Positions 43,102-52,948 of a stretch of DNA of 64,000 bases are shown piece after piece. A model generated the notes under the pieces. That model worked only from the letters and a program-made list of their open reading frames with translations. It was not told the origin of the DNA and did not search any database. Both the position numbers and the translations under genes were made by a program. This DNA is from Paenibacillus pedocola (lineage in GTDB: Bacteria > Bacillota > Bacilli > Paenibacillales > Paenibacillaceae), in NCBI RefSeq assembly GCF_031599675.1, contig NZ_CP134223.1, positions 2,170,001-2,234,000 of the forward strand. The letters are read 5' to 3'. Numbering within the stretch: the first letter of the stretch is position 1; each line of letters starts with the position of its first letter.

Positions 43102-44271
43102 TTACTTCACTGCTTCTCTTTTACCGAAAAAGCTCTTGAGCGCCTGGTAGACTTCTTTTTTGTCCTTGATGACGTAATGCATGAACTGCTCCTGCTTCAG
43201 ATGGCGGTAGGCGGACATCAGTGTACTGCTGCGGTTGTACTGGTTTACTTCACCGTAGCCGAACATGTTACTCCGCTTCAGCAGCTCTCCGATCAGCTTG
43301 ACGCAGCGTTCATTATCCGAGGTGAGGTTATCGCCATCAGAGAAATGGAACGGATAGATGTTGTATTTGGCCGGCGGGTAACGGCTGTCGATAATCTCAA
43401 GCGCCTTCTGATAGGCTGATGAGCAGATGGTGCCGCCGCTTTCGCCGCGGGTGAAGAAATCATGCTCGCTGACTTCCTTGGCTTCCGTATGATGGGCCAG
43501 AAAGACAATTTCAACCTTCTCGTACTGGCGGCGCAGGAAACGTGTCATCCAGAAGAAGAAGCTGCGGGCGCAGTATTTTTCAAAAGTCCCCATACTGCCT
43601 GACGTATCCATCATTGCAATAATAACTGCATTAGAATGTGGGACCGTAATATCATCCCACGTTTTGTAGCGCAAATCGTCGGGGCTGATGCTGTGAATGC
43701 CGGGCTTACCGTTACTGGCATTGCGCCGCAGATTCTCCAGCAGAGTGCGTTTCTTGTCGATGTTCGACATCATGCCCTTCTTGCGGATATCGTTGAAGAC
43801 GATCGATTTGACCTCAATCTCTTCCTTATCCTTCGGTGCCAGATGCGGCAGCTCCAGGTCCTGAAACAGAATGTCCTCGAGATCTTCCAGATTGACTTCC
43901 GCTTCGATAGTATCCTGTCCGGGCTGATCACCGGCTTTATCCCCTTTGCCCGGCTGGGCGGACTGCGAATCGCGGCCGAGCACATCACCGACCTGGCTGT
44001 CTCCGTCCCCTTGCCCCACATGCTTCTGCTTGCGGAAATTATAGATGATCCGGTATTCGTCCAGGCTGCGGATGGGCACCTTTACGATTTGTTTGCCGTC
44101 CGACATAATTATGTTCTCTTCGGTCACAAGGTCAGGCAGATTATCCTTAATGGCTTCCCTGACCTTCTGCTGATGACGCTCCTGATCCTGATGGCCTTTG
44201 CGGTGAAGGGACCAGTCTTCTTTTGACACGACAAATGCATATGGACCGGGTGACTCTGGCAGGATGACCAC
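43102..44271 (-). CDS. yhbH: YhbH (DUF444) sporulation protein
   Basis: About 389 residues. Strong match to DUF444: [17 protein letters not shown] at the N-terminus, an acidic Gly/Gln-rich middle (about 85-130), and a von Willebrand A-like C-terminal half with the metal-site motif DTSGSMG (about 230). Family members work with the PrkA kinase and SpoVR in sporulating or starving cells. The start is unusual: GTG 44271 overlaps the binding site GGGAGGTG, and no ATG, GTG or TTG is well placed after it; CTG at 44262 has the best spacing (eight bases). No clear terminator separates it from the DUF11 genes upstream. Confidence 0.92.
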   Translation of the reverse strand: MVILPESPGPYAFVVSKEDWSLHRKGHQDQERHQQKVREAIKDNLPDLVTEENIIMSDGKQIVKVPIRSLDEYRIIYNFRKQKHVGQGDGDSQVGDVLGRDSQSAQPGKGDKAGDQPGQDTIEAEVNLEDLEDILFQDLELPHLAPKDKEEIEVKSIVFNDIRKKGMMSNIDKKRTLLENLRRNASNGKPGIHSISPDDLRYKTWDDITVPHSNAVIIAMMDTSGSMGTFEKYCARSFFFWMTRFLRRQYEKVEIVFLAHHTEAKEVSEHDFFTRGESGGTICSSAYQKALEIIDSRYPPAKYNIYPFHFSDGDNLTSDNERCVKLIGELLKRSNMFGYGEVNQYNRSSTLMSAYRHLKQEQFMHYVIKDKKEVYQALKSFFGKREAVK

Positions 44272-44373
44272 CTCCCATGGAATATAAATCGGTAGGGCAT
44301 TGGCTTGAAGCTAAAGGATGTGCTGTAACTAAAGTATATTCATGGGGATGGGGGATATGTGAACGTACTGTCT

Positions 44374-46059
44374 TTATTCACTGATCTCTTCAATAATCAG
44401 GCGATAGCTGTTGGACCTTGCTTCTCCTGAATATCTGCGGCCCTCAATAGTATAAACATATAGTGCTGCCGAATTGCCGGCGAGCACATTGCCCATGTAA
44501 TCGATATTGATTTTGACTCTATAGATCAGATGGACCGTCTGTCCCGGCTCCAGAACACCCAGTGGAACGGTTCCACTAAATGGGGTGTCAGGCATAGGAA
44601 TCGCGCTGATTGTTACGATATCGGGATCTATTATGGTGCCTAACGGCACGATCCGGATAACGGTTACGTCTGCCGGATAATTGCCGCTGTTGGTAACATG
44701 TATTTTGAACTCGGCAATACTGCCGGGTTCCACAATCGGCGGCTCGCCTGTCATGTGGATGGAGATGATAGGCGCGAAGAGCAGGGTAGTGACGGTATTC
44801 GATCGGGCATTCTGCCGGACGTTCCGCCCGTCAGGCAGGGTAAACGTGTACTGCACGCTCCCCTGATTCTGTACTGCGGGCAGCTGGCGGATGTCGGTGG
44901 CTGCAGGGACGGACACGAGAAACTCCACCACGATTGTAACCCCGGCCCGTAAGGTGCCCAGCGGAATGCCTTCACCCGGCCGGACACCCTTCTGAAGCAC
45001 TCCGTCCAGCTGTATGGTATCCCAGATATACAGTGTACCGGCCGGAAGCGCATCTGCAAGCACAGCATCAACCGCCAGATTTCCGCTGTTATGGATAGTG
45101 TATTTATACCGGAGAATGTCACCCGGAGTAGCGCTGTTCAAATCGACCTTTAGACTGGCAGTGATGCCCGCCTGCACGATAGTGACGGATACAGCGTTGC
45201 TCTCCGTATTCTCGGAATGGTCATTGACAGTGTAGGAGACAAGAGCGCGGGTAATTAGCGCTGAACCCGGAGATACGCTGGTGATCCGCACCCGGAAAGA
45301 GATTTCTGCAGCAGCCCCAGCCCGTAAACTGCCCGGCCGGATTCCGGCAGCAGGATCTGCTTCGGGAGAGTATACACCGCCTGCGATGATACTTCCGGGA
45401 ATAAATGCTGTCCCTTCCGGAACAGGAATGACTGCAGAAATGCCTCCCAGTGCCTGTGTCCCCCCGTTCCTCAGCAGCAGAGTATAGGTAACGGCATCCC
45501 CGATGAAGGAAGTCGGAGTGCTTGCTGTCAGCAGTGTAGAGAGCTGGAAGGATAGCAGGGAAACCCTCACTGTGTTGGAGCGGATTTCACCCTGTACGGA
45601 CCGGCCGCGCGGTGTGGAGAATGAATATCTTCCCGTCGCGGCATTCCGGAGCTCCATAGCTTCAGGCAGCGAAACAACGATGACCTGAAAGGCGACCGTG
45701 ACCTGGCTTTGAGGTGAAACTGTGCCAAACGGAATCCCGTCAGCAGGTGTTACACCAGGTAAGGGTACTCCGTCTCTTAATACACTGTTGGCAATAAACG
45801 ACACACCTTCGGGAAGGGCGTCCACAGCCGTAAGCAGTGCCGGGATATTGCCGTTGTTTCTGGCCGCGATCGTATAAACCAGTGTTTCACCGAGTGAGAC
45901 ACTGGTTTTATCTGCGATTTTGGACAGGGAGAGAATAGGACCTACAACCTGGGTATTAACGGTATTGGAGAACGTAATTCCGTCAACGCCCGCCGCTGAA
46001 CTGAACAGCACCATCGATTGATTCGTCACGACAGGTTGCAGATTCGGGCCGGGTGTCAT
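44374..46059 (-). CDS. DUF11-repeat protein, downstream part of a split gene
   Basis: 561 residues. The first 36 residues (ending ITFSNTVNTQV) are the tail of a DUF11 unit whose body is encoded at the end of the other frame. Four further DUF11 units follow (starting near ILSLSKIAD, FQLSTLLTA, ITASLKVDL and IISIHMTGE), and the protein ends without wall anchor. There is no signal peptide, and the ATG overlaps the upstream stop (ATGA) without a good ribosome binding site. It is best read as the C-terminal fifth of one protein of about 2800 residues, separated by a frame change. Coupled reinitiation as a separate protein cannot be excluded. Confidence 0.75.
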   Translation of the reverse strand: MTPGPNLQPVVTNQSMVLFSSAAGVDGITFSNTVNTQVVGPILSLSKIADKTSVSLGETLVYTIAARNNGNIPALLTAVDALPEGVSFIANSVLRDGVPLPGVTPADGIPFGTVSPQSQVTVAFQVIVVSLPEAMELRNAATGRYSFSTPRGRSVQGEIRSNTVRVSLLSFQLSTLLTASTPTSFIGDAVTYTLLLRNGGTQALGGISAVIPVPEGTAFIPGSIIAGGVYSPEADPAAGIRPGSLRAGAAAEISFRVRITSVSPGSALITRALVSYTVNDHSENTESNAVSVTIVQAGITASLKVDLNSATPGDILRYKYTIHNSGNLAVDAVLADALPAGTLYIWDTIQLDGVLQKGVRPGEGIPLGTLRAGVTIVVEFLVSVPAATDIRQLPAVQNQGSVQYTFTLPDGRNVRQNARSNTVTTLLFAPIISIHMTGEPPIVEPGSIAEFKIHVTNSGNYPADVTVIRIVPLGTIIDPDIVTISAIPMPDTPFSGTVPLGVLEPGQTVHLIYRVKINIDYMGNVLAGNSAALYVYTIEGRRYSGEARSNSYRLIIEEISE

Positions 46060-49000
46060 ATGGCAGTTACCTGTACCTGGAAGGTTACAGTTGTGGATGC
46101 ACCGGCAGCAATTGTGCCGATCACGATGCCTGATCCAGGGTTAGCAGCAGGACGGGTAACACCGTCGACGGTTACACTGCCGGTAACGAACTGGCTGCCA
46201 GCAGGAATCGGGTCAACCAGAACAACATTATTAACAGCAACAATTCCGTTATTGGTTACCACTATTGTATAAGTAATTATATCGCCGACTACGGCATCAA
46301 TGGCCGGTGTGCTCTTAACCGCTGTAACATCCGGCGAAGATACCGGGATAATCAGCACATTCGAGCGCGAGGAACCGGTGAGCAGGCGTCCGTCCGGCGG
46401 ACTGAAGGTGAAGCTGGCCTCTGCCTGGTTAACAAGCTGCTGCGGCGAAGGCAGGGAAGCTACAGTTACTTGCAGTGTAACGGTTACCGTGACGGTTGCT
46501 CCTGCTGCAACGGTTCCTGCGTTGATTCCGGCTGTCGGATCGGCACCCGGCTGAGGTACACCATTTACAAGTACACTGTTCGGAATAAATACGGCACCCG
46601 GCGGAATAGCATCAGTTAGTATTACGTCCGCCGGTAAATTGCCCGTATTGGTCACGTTCAAGAAATAGGTAACGGTATCGCCAACGGTTGCATTGGCTGT
46701 ATCAGCACTCTTTACCACACTGATAATCGGCTGATAGACAGGTATGATCAGATTGTTGGAATAGGAAGCGCCGGTGAATGCACCGGAGGTGAAGCCGACC
46801 GAAGCCTGATTATTGAGGTTTGCCGGACTAGGCAGTGCATTGACTACCGTGTTAAAGGTGACCGTAACCGAAGCTCCAGGTGCAATTGTACCAAGGGAGA
46901 TACCATTAGCCGGATTCGCCCCTGGTACCGGAGTGCCGTCAACGACTACGCTTCCTGGGACGAAGGAAGAGCCGGCAGGAATCGGATCACTGAGCACAAC
47001 ATTATTAACTGGTGCAATCCCGCTGTTGGCAACGACAATAGTGTAGCCGACGGTGTCGCCGACAACGGCATCGGTTACAGCAGAGCTCTTGACAATCAGT
47101 ACGTTAGGTGATGACACAGAGATCTGGTTAATATTCGACACGGCTGACTGGTTGAACGTCCGGCCATCAGGCAGAATATAGGCCAGGGAGACCGTTGCCT
47201 GATTGCTTAACTGCTGGCTTAACGGCAGCGTAGCAATCAGGACGGAGAATGTGACCTGCAGGGTTGAACCAGCAGCAATCGTTCCAAGCGGAACGCCGGT
47301 AGACGGGTCGCTTCCCGGAACCGGCAGGCCACCCACGAGCACACTGTTGGCTATAAGTGAAGTGCCGGCAGGAATCGTATCGGTTAAGGTACCTGTTGCC
47401 GGGTAATTGCCCGTGTTGCTGACAGTTACTGTATAGGTAATCGTATCTCCGACCGTCGCATTTGTGGAGCTGGAGGTTTTGACTGCTGCAACAATGGGCT
47501 GATAGACAGGGGTGGAGACTATATTGGAGAAGGCTACATTCGAAACGGACCCGGATGTAAAGCTGACTGAGGACTGGTTGTTCAGAAGTCCGGAGGCCGG
47601 CAGTGACGTTACAGTGACTGTAAATGAGACTGTGACAGACGCTCCAGGAGCGATGCTGCCAATGTTTACACCCGTGGCAGGTGAAGTACCCGTACGCGGT
47701 ACACCATCGACCAGCACACTGCCGGCAACAAATGTGGTTCCTGCTGGCAGCGCATCGGTGAAGACGACATTTCCCACGGCGGCGATCCCGTTATTTGTCA
47801 GAACTACCGTATAGGTGATGGAGTCCCCGACAGTTGTAGCTGTGGTAGTTGTGCTTTTCACAACTCCAAGATTCGGGTTGGAAACCGGAATAGTGTACGT
47901 GTTCGACAGCACAGAACCGCTTAGAGTCCGTCCGTCCGGCAGGGTGAAGGAGGAGGTCACAGTTCCTTGATTGACCAGGAGCTGCGGCGAAGGCAGTGAA
48001 GTAATGTCTACCGAAAACTGCACCAGTACGGTGCCGCCGGCAGGAATGGAGCCTGCGGCGATACCGGTGGACGGGTCAGCCTGCGGCAGAGGCAGACCGC
48101 CTACCAGTACGCTGTTCGGCACAAAGGTAGTGCCTGCCGGAATATTATCCGTAACTGTCAGATTAGCCGCATAATTGCCTGTGTTGGTAACATTGAGGGA
48201 GTAGGTAACCGTATCGCCGACTGTTGCATTGGAAGTGTTAGCACTCTTGCCCACAGCAATGCTCGGCTGGAAGACCGGGACGGATACAGGATTGGAGAAG
48301 GTGGATCCCGAAAAAACACCAGATGTATACGTAACAGTCGCCTGATTATTAATCAAGGCATTGGCTGGAACCGCAGTAACCGAAACGCTGTAAGTAACCA
48401 AGGATGAAGCACCGGGGGCCAGAGTCCCGACGGAAACCCCCGAGGCCGGATTAGCATTCGGAAAAGACACGCCATTAACAGACACACTGCCCGGGACAAA
48501 TACCGTTCCGGCAGGTATAGGGTCGGTAAGCTGCACATTATTAACCGGATCGATCCCGTTGTTGGTGATGCTGACAGAATAGGAAATCGTGTCTCCTAGT
48601 GCGACGGAAGTAGAAGCAGTACTTTTCACTACCTCAAGATTAGGGGCTGAAACTGCAATCGTAACCGTATTGGAAGCTGCGGTGCCGGTGAGCAGGCGGC
48701 CGTCTGGCGGTGTAAAGGTGTAGGTGGAATTCGCCTGGTTGACAAGCTGCTGCGGAGACGGCAGGGAGACGATAAACAGGGTAAAGCTGACGGAAACGCT
48801 CACGCCGGGAGCAACGGTGCCTACAGCAATTCCGGTATCCGGGGCTGATCCCGGCTGCGGGAAGCCGCCGACGATAACGCTGTTGGGGTCAAAGGTAGTC
48901 CCTGCCGGAATGTTGTCGGTTAAGGTTACATTTGCTGCCAGATTGCCGGTATTGCTGACAACGATCGTGTAAATGATCGTATCCCCGACCGTAGCGTTAA

Positions 49001-52000
49001 GGTCGTTGGCGCTTTTCACCAATGAAATCTGCGGCTCGATTACCGGTGTTGTGGTGACATTGGAAGTCGATGAACCGGAAAATACACCGGAGGTAAAGCT
49101 TACGGTTGACTGGTTATTAATTTGAGAAGGAATCGGCATTGTTACCCTCACCTCGAATGTTACGGCAACTGTTGCCCCTGGGGCCAGACTGCCGATTGGA
49201 ATGCCGGCGGACGGAACTGATAGCGGCTGGGAGACACCGCCCACAATTACGGTTCCGGGAATGAAAGCCACATTCTCAGGCAGAGGATCGCTGAGAATGA
49301 TGTTGCGGACCACAGCAATACTGTTGTTCGTCAGCAGTGAGGTGAACGTTAGAATGTCGCCGGTTACGGCATCGCTGGCGTTCACACTCTTCACGACAGT
49401 GACATTCGGTGCAGACACGGGAACAGATAATGTATTCGATACAGCGTTTCCTCCGAGCTGCCGCCCGTCCGGCAAGGTGAAGCTGTAGGAGGCTGCCGCG
49501 GAATTCAGCAGCAGCTGGTTCGGGGGCAGTGCAGTAACAGTGACCAGAAAGCTTACCGTGACGCTGTCGCCCGGGGCAAGCGGGCCTACAGGCACTCCTG
49601 TTACAAGGTCGTAACCCGGCAGGGGAGTTCCTCCGATAATTACACTGTTCGTTTCAAATGTTGCCTGCGGCGGCAGGCTGTCGGTCAGATTCAGTGTGGC
49701 GGCAATATTGCCGGTATTTCTGGCCAGAATCGAAAAAGACAGAGAGCTGCCTGCTGAGACCTGTGCGGCATTTGCACTTTTGACTAGGCTGATCACCGGG
49801 GTAAAGACCGGTGTGTTTATGGTGTTGGACAGTGCTGTACCACTGAACGCGCCGGCGGTAAAAGAGGCGTTTGCCCGATTACTCAGACGTGCAGAATTCG
49901 GCACTGAAATAGCATTGACCTGGAACCTCACGACAACAGTTGCGCCGGCTGCAATAGTGCCCAGGGCAATACCGGCGCCAGGATTAGCTGAAGGAACAGC
50001 AGTGCCGTTAACTGTAACGGTGCCGGCTACGAACGCGCCTCCTTCCGGAATCGGATCGGATACAACCACATTATTAACTGGCACGCCGCTGGGGTTAGAG
50101 ACGGATACGGTGTAGGTAATGTATTCTCCGACAGCGATGGCTGCAAGGTTTGCACTTTTCAGCAGAGTAATGTTAGGTGCGGATACTGGAAGGCTGACGG
50201 TGTTGGATACACTGGATCCAGCCAGTGAGCGTCCGCTTGGAAGCTGATAAGTATAACTGCTGCTGCCCTGATCGGTTAATACCGCAGGTGAAGGCAGGGA
50301 CTCTACAGACGTCAAGAATGTCACTGTAAAGGTTGTGCCTGGAGCTATCGATCCCAGCGCGATGCCGCTAAGCGGCGATTCCCCCGGCCGGACGACTCCG
50401 TTCACTGTTACACTGCCGGAGATAAACGCTGAGCCGGACGGAATATTATCGCTCAAAGTGACGACAGCTGCTATATTGCCGGAATTCTGTACCTGCAGCG
50501 TGTACAGCACATTGCCGCTGACGGTGGCGCTGGCAGGACTTGCGCTTTTGAGTATTCCGATCACGGGCTGAAACACAGGGGTTGCTACAATATTAGACTG
50601 TGTTATGGCCGTGAAAGCCCCTGAACTGTAGGATGCCGACGACCGGTTGGAGAGCTGGGAACCCGCCGGTACCGAGCTAACGGTCACCTGAAATGTGACG
50701 GTTACACTGGCTCCTGCAGCAATCGTTCCAATAGAAATTCCGGTCGCCGGATCAGCGGTTGGCCGGGATGTACCCGCTACGATGACACTCCCGGCTACAA
50801 AAGTGCTGCCGGAGGGAATGGGATCGGACAAGATAACATTTGTGACTGCAGCTACACCGTTGTTGCTGATGACGGAGGTGTACAGCAGTGTATCGCCTAC
50901 AGCAACGTCTGGGAAGCTGGCGGTTTTGAGTACAGTTACGTTAGGAAGTGTAACGGGAATGGTCAGCGTATTCGAAGCCGCTGAACCGGAGACGGTACGG
51001 CCGTCAGGAACCAGAAAGGTATATGCGGCGGTTGCCTGATCTACGAGCTGCGGCGGAGACGGCAAACTGTTGACCACCACCCGGAATTGCACTGTGGAGC
51101 TTCCTCCGGCGGGTATCATGCCAATCGCGATTCCGGTGGCGGGGTTGCCGGCAACAGGTGTACCATTTACGGTAAAGCTGCCCGGGACATAAGAGCTGCC
51201 TGCCGGGATGTTGTCCGTCAGCGTAGTTGCTGCTCCGATATTGCCGGTGTTGGCAATCTGCAGCGTATAAGTTATTTGATCGCCGACGGTAGCATTGCTG
51301 GTATTGGCGCTTTTAACAATGCCCAGGACCGGGGAGTATACCGGCAATGAATTCGTATTGGAAGGGATAACCCCGGAGACAATGGGCCCGCCGGCCACGC
51401 TTTGAAACGTAAAAGCGGCATTGGCTGTATTGGGAATAAACTGCGGGTTAGGCAGTGAAGTGACCCTTGCTTGGTATGTAACGGTCACAGAGGTACCAAA
51501 AGCCAAAGAGCCTAGAGGGATGCCTGCTGAAATATCGTAAGTAGGTCTGGATACTCCGGCGACGAAGACCCTTCCGGCCACAAAGGTTAAGCCTGCCGGA
51601 AGGGTGTCCGACAAAACGACACTCGCGGCGCTGGCAGTACCTGTATTGCTTACAGTTACAGTGTAAGTTACCGTATCGCCGATGATGGTGCCTGACAAAT
51701 TAGAACTTTTGGTGAGATTGATTTTAGGTGCATTGATATCAATCTGCAGTGCATTCCCGTTAACTACATAGGCATCTCCTGACGTAGTTAAGGTGAGCAG
51801 AGCTGAAGACTGATTGTTAACCAGTCTGGCCGAAACGTCGATATTCGTAATGTCCCAGCCCTGACGTCCGCCGCTAATGTTGCTGCCCGGGCTGCCGTTG
51901 GTCTGATTGCGGGTGCCGAACGTTCCGGTAGTATTCAGCGAACCGGTATCATTATTGATCTGTGAAGCAAAAAAATTGTTGGCAAAGTTGTTTGGCCCGG

Positions 52001-52775
52001 ACAGAGCTGCCTGCGTGGCCGAGGTAGGACCAAACAGCGCCTGGTCGCCTGAACGGTTGGCATCTCCTTCCTGTGCGCTGAACAAAATCCGGCCGCCGAG
52101 CGCCCCGGTGACAGGTGTGGCAAACCCTGTAATGGTGGTGACGACAGGCGCAGACGATGACTGTACGAGCACCGCCCCTGCACGCAGTGACATATTGCGG
52201 AAGGGCAGCGAGGGATTCTGATAAATGACGCCAAGCGTCCAACCGGCATGGTTGGCTGTCGAATCATTATTAATAACAATAGTGCCGACTACACCGCCGG
52301 TGATGTAAGTCCCGGCTCCGCCGGTCTGGATGATGCTGGTTACATTGGCTGAACGGACATAAGCAGAGGCACCGTTTCCGAGATCAACCGTGTTGCTGGT
52401 GGCTGCATCCGGCGAGATACTGACAGTTGCTCCTGCCGGTGTAGTCAGCGAAACCGGATTGTTGATGAAACCGGTTAAATTAACATTGCCGTTGATATAG
52501 GAACCGCCCCAGATCAATTCTGCATAAAGCACAGTGCTTCCGGCAGGAATCGTTAGGATGGCAGCTGAGCTGTTACTTTGGTAGAGATTTGTGGTGCCTG
52601 CGGGATAAGAACCGAAAGTAGAGGCTGTATTCACAGTACTGAAGGCTCCTATACTGTCCTGTGTGCCGGGGACCCCCGCTGAATCGGAACGGCTTAGGCC
52701 AAGCGTATTGCCTGTAAAAGTAATAGCACCTGTTGCATTAATCGTAGCCCGGACGACTAGAGGAATAATTTTCAC
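46056..52775 (-). CDS. Giant DUF11-repeat protein, upstream part of a split gene
   Basis: About 2239 residues. Residues 1-350 are a unique domain (NATGAITFTGNTLGLSRSD, LYAELIWGGSY, GWTLGVIYQNP) without signal peptide. Fourteen complete DUF11 (conserved repeat, Ig-like) units and the body of a fifteenth follow. From unit 2 they alternate strictly: type A ends in a VPDGR-type hairpin, type B in a FTSGxFSG-type hairpin, giving a period of about 240-250 residues. The stop falls inside a type B unit. Such chains form long rods on surfaces; lack of a signal and the nearby sporulation gene yhbH would suit a spore-surface protein made in the mother cell (inference). GTG 52775 overlaps the binding site AAAGGAGGTG; ATT at 52766 is better spaced. 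Confidence 0.85.
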   Translation of the reverse strand: MKIIPLVVRATINATGAITFTGNTLGLSRSDSAGVPGTQDSIGAFSTVNTASTFGSYPAGTTNLYQSNSSAAILTIPAGSTVLYAELIWGGSYINGNVNLTGFINNPVSLTTPAGATVSISPDAATSNTVDLGNGASAYVRSANVTSIIQTGGAGTYITGGVVGTIVINNDSTANHAGWTLGVIYQNPSLPFRNMSLRAGAVLVQSSSAPVVTTITGFATPVTGALGGRILFSAQEGDANRSGDQALFGPTSATQAALSGPNNFANNFFASQINNDTGSLNTTGTFGTRNQTNGSPGSNISGGRQGWDITNIDVSARLVNNQSSALLTLTTSGDAYVVNGNALQIDINAPKINLTKSSNLSGTIIGDTVTYTVTVSNTGTASAASVVLSDTLPAGLTFVAGRVFVAGVSRPTYDISAGIPLGSLAFGTSVTVTYQARVTSLPNPQFIPNTANAAFTFQSVAGGPIVSGVIPSNTNSLPVYSPVLGIVKSANTSNATVGDQITYTLQIANTGNIGAATTLTDNIPAGSSYVPGSFTVNGTPVAGNPATGIAIGMIPAGGSSTVQFRVVVNSLPSPPQLVDQATAAYTFLVPDGRTVSGSAASNTLTIPVTLPNVTVLKTASFPDVAVGDTLLYTSVISNNGVAAVTNVILSDPIPSGSTFVAGSVIVAGTSRPTADPATGISIGTIAAGASVTVTFQVTVSSVPAGSQLSNRSSASYSSGAFTAITQSNIVATPVFQPVIGILKSASPASATVSGNVLYTLQVQNSGNIAAVVTLSDNIPSGSAFISGSVTVNGVVRPGESPLSGIALGSIAPGTTFTVTFLTSVESLPSPAVLTDQGSSSYTYQLPSGRSLAGSSVSNTVSLPVSAPNITLLKSANLAAIAVGEYITYTVSVSNPSGVPVNNVVVSDPIPEGGAFVAGTVTVNGTAVPSANPGAGIALGTIAAGATVVVRFQVNAISVPNSARLSNRANASFTAGAFSGTALSNTINTPVFTPVISLVKSANAAQVSAGSSLSFSILARNTGNIAATLNLTDSLPPQATFETNSVIIGGTPLPGYDLVTGVPVGPLAPGDSVTVSFLVTVTALPPNQLLLNSAAASYSFTLPDGRQLGGNAVSNTLSVPVSAPNVTVVKSVNASDAVTGDILTFTSLLTNNSIAVVRNIILSDPLPENVAFIPGTVIVGGVSQPLSVPSAGIPIGSLAPGATVAVTFEVRVTMPIPSQINNQSTVSFTSGVFSGSSTSNVTTTPVIEPQISLVKSANDLNATVGDTIIYTIVVSNTGNLAANVTLTDNIPAGTTFDPNSVIVGGFPQPGSAPDTGIAVGTVAPGVSVSVSFTLFIVSLPSPQQLVNQANSTYTFTPPDGRLLTGTAASNTVTIAVSAPNLEVVKSTASTSVALGDTISYSVSITNNGIDPVNNVQLTDPIPAGTVFVPGSVSVNGVSFPNANPASGVSVGTLAPGASSLVTYSVSVTAVPANALINNQATVTYTSGVFSGSTFSNPVSVPVFQPSIAVGKSANTSNATVGDTVTYSLNVTNTGNYAANLTVTDNIPAGTTFVPNSVLVGGLPLPQADPSTGIAAGSIPAGGTVLVQFSVDITSLPSPQLLVNQGTVTSSFTLPDGRTLSGSVLSNTYTIPVSNPNLGVVKSTTTTATTVGDSITYTVVLTNNGIAAVGNVVFTDALPAGTTFVAGSVLVDGVPRTGTSPATGVNIGSIAPGASVTVSFTVTVTSLPASGLLNNQSSVSFTSGSVSNVAFSNIVSTPVYQPIVAAVKTSSSTNATVGDTITYTVTVSNTGNYPATGTLTDTIPAGTSLIANSVLVGGLPVPGSDPSTGVPLGTIAAGSTLQVTFSVLIATLPLSQQLSNQATVSLAYILPDGRTFNQSAVSNINQISVSSPNVLIVKSSAVTDAVVGDTVGYTIVVANSGIAPVNNVVLSDPIPAGSSFVPGSVVVDGTPVPGANPANGISLGTIAPGASVTVTFNTVVNALPSPANLNNQASVGFTSGAFTGASYSNNLIIPVYQPIISVVKSADTANATVGDTVTYFLNVTNTGNLPADVILTDAIPPGAVFIPNSVLVNGVPQPGADPTAGINAGTVAAGATVTVTVTLQVTVASLPSPQQLVNQAEASFTFSPPDGRLLTGSSRSNVLIIPVSSPDVTAVKSTPAIDAVVGDIITYTIVVTNNGIVAVNNVVLVDPIPAGSQFVTGSVTVDGVTRPAANPGSGIVIGTIAAGASTTVTFQVQVTAI

Positions 52776-52948
52776 CTCCTTTTTTTCAATACTGTTTATA
52801 ACGAAAAAAGCAGACCGTCACCTGCTGGGACGATGTGCCATCATTCATGTGATATATTAGCCTATGAAGGGCTGCGGCCTAATTTGTTTGTCCAGTTGCA
52901 GATTTTAATAAATAATAGCAAGTTTTTCCGGTAAAGGGGCGCTTACCT

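Noticed and set aside
46040-46075. Programmed -1 frameshift in the DUF11 gene
   Set aside because: No X-XXY-YYZ slippery heptamer or obvious downstream stem is visible; an indel or coupled reinitiation is simpler.
52858-52866. SigK-type -10 (CATAGGCTA) upstream of the DUF11 gene
   Set aside because: The -10 fits CATANNNTA, but no AC-type -35 lies at the right spacing; too weak to list as a promoter.
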